A stretch of 7,541 nucleotides of DNA from Candidatus Kapaibacterium sp. (lineage in GTDB: Bacteria; Bacteroidota; Ignavibacteria; Kapaibacteriales; UBA2268), in NCBI GenBank assembly GCA_027858275.1, contig JAQIDA010000099.1, positions 1-7,541 on the forward strand. The letters run 5' to 3'. How positions within the stretch are numbered: the first letter of the stretch is position 1; each line of letters starts with the position of its first letter. Shown in pieces: positions 6,201 through 7,541 of this stretch. Below the pieces are notes generated by a model. It made no database searches and was not told the DNA's origin. It saw nothing but the letters and a program-made list of their open reading frames with translations. Made by a program: the position numbers and the translations under genes.

Positions 6201-7541
6201 TTGACATGCGCGGCGGTTAATGCTTGCGGAACGGGAAACAGCATCAGCAGAACAATTGATCTTCTGCCGATACCGTCAGCACCGACTGCAATCGACACTG
6301 CTGAAGTTCATTGCGCCGGTAAAACAGAAACTTACAAGACTAATTCTGTCGCAGGAGCGACTTCTTATATATGGACGATTGAAGGAGAAGGCTGGGAAGG
6401 TTCGAGTTCAACAAATGAAATTGAACTGACTGCGGGCAGCGGCAGTGTTAAGATATTAGTACAAGCTGCGAATGCTTGCGGCGCAAGCAGCTCGAAATCA
6501 ATATTCGTCTTTCCTACATTGACATTGGGCGAGACCGCTGAAATTATTACTCCCGATATACATTGTTCGAGTGATATTGCTCGTTATTCAGTGCCTCTGA
6601 CTGAAGGAGCTTTGTCTTACTATTGGCTGGTAGGCGGCACGGGCTGGAGCGGCTCGAGCAACACTAACAGTATTGATGTTATGGCAGGCAACCGTGAAGG
6701 AACTCTTTCGATTGCGGCAATAAATGTCTGCGGATCAGGTACTCCGAGAAATATCAGTATAACGCCTTCTCAAAAACCGGGAAAAGCGGGGTCAATCACT
6801 TTGCCGGAAACTCATTGCGAGGGAACAGAACAAACATATTCGATTAATGAGATTGACGGAGCGGATTCTTATTATTGGCATATTAACGGGTCAAATTGGA
6901 CAGGTTCAGGTACTGAAAACAGTATCGTAATTACAGCGGGCGAAGGCAGCGCAGTGATTTCCGCATCAGCTGTCAATGCTTGCGGGTCAGGTACTCCGAC
7001 GGCAGCAGAAGCGACATCAACCGCATACCCGACTTCATCTTTTTCAGCGAACATGGATACAGTCTTCACTGATCAATCTGTCAGCGTTCATTATACGGGC
7101 AATGCTGATGATTCTGCCGAATTCACTTGGGGCTTCGACGGCGGAACATATAATTCGGGCATTGGTATCGGACCGCATCAAGTGTACTGGTCTGAGATCG
7201 GCACTAAGGAAATAACATTGATTGTCAGTGTCAACGGTTGCGTTTCAGAGACGTCCGTGACAAAAGTTGAAGTTGTTCGAGATCTTCATGTGAACGATGA
7301 CAAATATACTAAATACGGAATTTCGATTTTGCCTAATCCGAGCAAGGGATCGTTTACGTTACAGATTGATAATCTGCCGGCGGTGGATTTGAAGATCATA
7401 ATTACGGATGTATCCGGTAAATCTGTTGCCGACTACAATTTCAATCACAGTTCGGGAGTATTCTCTCATAATTTCGACTTGAATAATCTCTCAAACGCTA
7501 ATTATTTCTTGACAATTCAATTCAAGGGAGAGGAAATTGTT
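3159..7541 (+). CDS. Large secreted multi-domain protein: N-terminal propeller-like domain, PKD-like repeats, T9SS sorting domain (3' end cut off)
   Basis: One uninterrupted frame of 1461 codons reaches the right edge; the stop is outside the window. Domain order is: signal peptide (1-25); variable linker (about 26-115); unassigned domain rich in aromatic residues (about 116-530); nine PKD-like domains (534-1290); a diverged tenth PKD domain (1291-1374); type A Por secretion sorting domain (1386 onward). The order means Sec export to the periplasm, then passage through the outer membrane by T9SS with removal or processing of the C-terminal domain, giving a surface-attached or released protein. 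PKD-like arrays usually act as stalks or adhesive modules; the role here is inferred. The start is the first of two adjacent ATGs (3159, 3162). A weak GGAA at 3151-3154 could serve either, and the second is equally possible. No catalytic motif, LPXTG or transmembrane anchor was seen. The preceding terminator suggests a separate transcription unit. Confidence 0.93.
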   Translation, partial: MMLKKMTIYVSLLVVGLSFAIPLQAEQIEGTPGTAFKSEIISMEQIIYYHSQQPPDTSLPAKSKKFHLGIPSDNEIGSGSTIRSPYVPRFQPMGGASPTFSPEPTASFGSIIDNNRTIPPDVHGAVGPDHLMTTHNSEVRLQNKSGSIQSTVSLNSFWASVAYSTFDPRVYYDPYEEKWFSVACGTAGGESAILAAASYTSSPSSTWSMHALDADPGDTTWFDYPSVGFNKKWIVVTGNMFRKVTNAFEGTVVYVIDKMKLYNDRQLSYTKFSFDNSLGYFTIVPHETFDENLENMYMFCTWNGNSGGKSYFRMFHISGSVGNEFFNNNSVYTESNNTFAWSVAGEGSCPQLGTTREIIANDARIQNAVYRDGSVWFTLTAQVPATAPTRASVLWYEVDVSGGQPVGTALQEGKIDDANDVFHYAFPSITVNKNNDALIGYTSFSPNQYASCNYSFRSESDGLNSMRSSHNYKSGLASYYKTYGSGRNRWGDYSQTMIDPDDEVSFWTLQEYAEVPGGGRDRWGTWWAKVCGTPQTPESVTQPSTHCVGTEETYSTATSGDADTYNWNIQGTDWSVGAGATTAVDVTAGAGSATLSVSAENDCGSTDQFSIVITPEQLAGDAGTINGPDPHCAGTTETYSVDAIANTDSYTWVISGNGWSGSSTTNSIDITAGNGSGTITVTGDNVCGSGTETVSVITPLLIPEQPGTISGPALHCAQTSATYSIDEVENADSYTWTVDGIDWAGTSTTNEIVLTAGNALCSLSVSAVNVCGSSIDRTITIDPLLIPDQPGTINEPALHCTATTETYGINPVIRADEYAWTISNPAWSGTSTTTDIDITSASGSSTVTVAAVNSCGSSLVSSVVAEATDLPNAPLTLSVPTGHCTGEDETYTALEVTDATAYIWTIQGNGWSGSSTTNVCVITAGSGEGLIRVAAVNACGTGQSISRTIPSIQIPNEPSPIVGPNAHCKNGTGFYSVDDQDDADSYAWTVTGDGWSGSSIENRIHITAGTGSGALTCAAVNACGTGNSISRTIDLLPIPSAPTAIDTAEVHCAGKTETYKTNSVAGATSYIWTIEGEGWEGSSSTNEIELTAGSGSVKILVQAANACGASSSKSIFVFPTLTLGETAEIITPDIHCSSDIARYSVPLTEGALSYYWLVGGTGWSGSSNTNSIDVMAGNREGTLSIAAINVCGSGTPRNISITPSQKPGKAGSITLPETHCEGTEQTYSINEIDGADSYYWHINGSNWTGSGTENSIVITAGEGSAVISASAVNACGSGTPTAAEATSTAYPTSSFSANMDTVFTDQSVSVHYTGNADDSAEFTWGFDGGTYNSGIGIGPHQVYWSEIGTKEITLIVSVNGCVSETSVTKVEVVRDLHVNDDKYTKYGISILPNPSKGSFTLQIDNLPAVDLKIIITDVSGKSVADYNFNHSSGVFSHNFDLNNLSNANYFLTIQFKGEEIV
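3504..4752 (+). other. Unassigned N-terminal domain, possibly a beta-propeller
   Basis: About 415 residues (116-531) precede the repeats. Recurrent motifs include PPDVHGAVGPDHLM (119-132), FDPRVYYDPYEEKWF (166-180), WFDYPSVGF (221-229), RWGDYSQTMIDPDD (from 489) and WGTWW (523-527). The alternation of short hydrophobic strands with aromatic and Gly/Asp turns, and the YDPxxxxWF and DPxD-xxFW segments, look like blades of a secreted beta-propeller such as those in bacterial sialidase-like or YVTN-type surface proteins. No Asp-box (SxDxGxTW) is seen. I do not recognise a specific family or active site, so no enzymatic function is claimed. The domain keeps few cysteines, unlike the repeats after it. 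Confidence 0.5.
4758..7028 (+). repeat. Nine tandem PKD-like domains with an 84-codon period
   Basis: Units begin at 4758, 5013, 5265, 5517, 5769, 6021, 6273, 6525 and 6777. The first is 85 codons and the other eight are exactly 84 (252 bp). In 84-residue numbering, all nine keep H13, C14, Y21, Y32, W34, W41 and a CG pair at 69-70 (shifted by one in unit 1). Most begin P-x-x-P and read GWSGSS or a variant, then TN, TAG and (A/V)xNxCG. This matches the PKD-like domain common in T9SS-exported proteins, an Ig-like beta-sandwich. The two invariant cysteines per unit probably form one disulfide each after export. Units differ widely in DNA and protein, so the array is old rather than freshly amplified, apart from a near-identical stretch at the start of units 3 and 4. 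Confidence 0.9.
7029..7280 (+). other. Tenth, diverged PKD domain
   Basis: The segment after the ninth unit is again 84 codons. It keeps a Trp at unit position 34 (EFTWGFDGG), comparable to the YxWDFGDG strand of classical PKD domains. Its later part (GPHQVYWSEIGTKEITLIV) resembles the PKD HxYxxxGxYxVxLxV strand pair. It lacks the HC motif and Y21 and has a single cysteine (NGC, positions 69-71), so it cannot form the disulfide proposed for the other units. It sits between the array and the sorting domain and is closer to a canonical PKD than to the nine repeats. Confidence 0.72.
7314..7541 (+). other. Type A T9SS C-terminal sorting domain (Por secretion tail), incomplete
   Basis: From residue 1386 the protein reads YGISILPNPSKGSF, then strands LKIIITDVSGKSV and, after LNNLSNANYF, LTIQFKGEEIV at the window edge. 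The PNPxxGxF start, the (V/I)TDxxGKxV strand and the L-x-L-S-x-x-Y-x-(L/V) ending are the standard features of this roughly 75-residue domain. It directs cargo through the type IX translocon. Family members usually end with a further short strand of about 5 to 10 residues (often TKKIVV-like), so the stop codon should lie just past the edge. Confidence 0.92.

Noticed and set aside
4758..7028. CRISPR array or other non-coding tandem repeat
   Set aside because: The 252-bp period is far too long for CRISPR, the units diverge at DNA level, and conservation follows codons and protein motifs.

Overview
The window looks like a chromosomal segment from a bacterium of the Bacteroidetes/Chlorobi/Ignavibacteria (FCB) group. 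Three things suggest this. The last protein ends in a type IX secretion (Por) C-terminal sorting domain, a system essentially confined to that group. Methylmalonyl-CoA mutase is encoded as two adjacent subunit genes. Base composition is moderate and AT-leaning. The sequence alone does not allow a narrower placement. All supported genes lie on the + strand.

Region 1 (1-2956) is the methylmalonyl-CoA mutase locus. It holds the 3' end of the small, non-catalytic subunit gene (mutA), which enters from the left edge, and then a complete catalytic large subunit gene (mutB). The two subunits form the adenosylcobalamin-dependent enzyme that interconverts succinyl-CoA and R-methylmalonyl-CoA, used in propionate formation or breakdown. 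mutB keeps all expected catalytic and B12-binding residues. mutA has an in-frame TAA at 549-551, followed in the same frame by 50 more codons of recognisable MutA C-terminus. This is either a real truncation or a base error in the sequence. A strong intrinsic terminator (2985-3022) closes the unit.

Region 2 (2957-3158) is a roughly 200-bp intergenic stretch with the terminator and one weak sigma70-like promoter candidate.

Region 3 (3159-7541, running off the right edge) is one continuous reading frame of 1461 visible codons for a large secreted modular protein. Its order is: signal peptide; an N-terminal domain of about 450 residues that I do not recognise with certainty (possibly a beta-propeller); nine tandem PKD-like domains on a nearly exact 84-codon period, each with two invariant cysteines; a tenth diverged PKD domain; and a type A T9SS sorting domain cut off by the window end shortly before its expected stop. 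It is probably exported and attached to, or released from, the cell surface. Nothing links it functionally to the mutase genes.

I found no RNA genes, mobile elements, CRISPR arrays or phage features. The observations most worth a second look are the interrupted mutA frame, and the very regular repeat array joined to an unidentified N-terminal domain.
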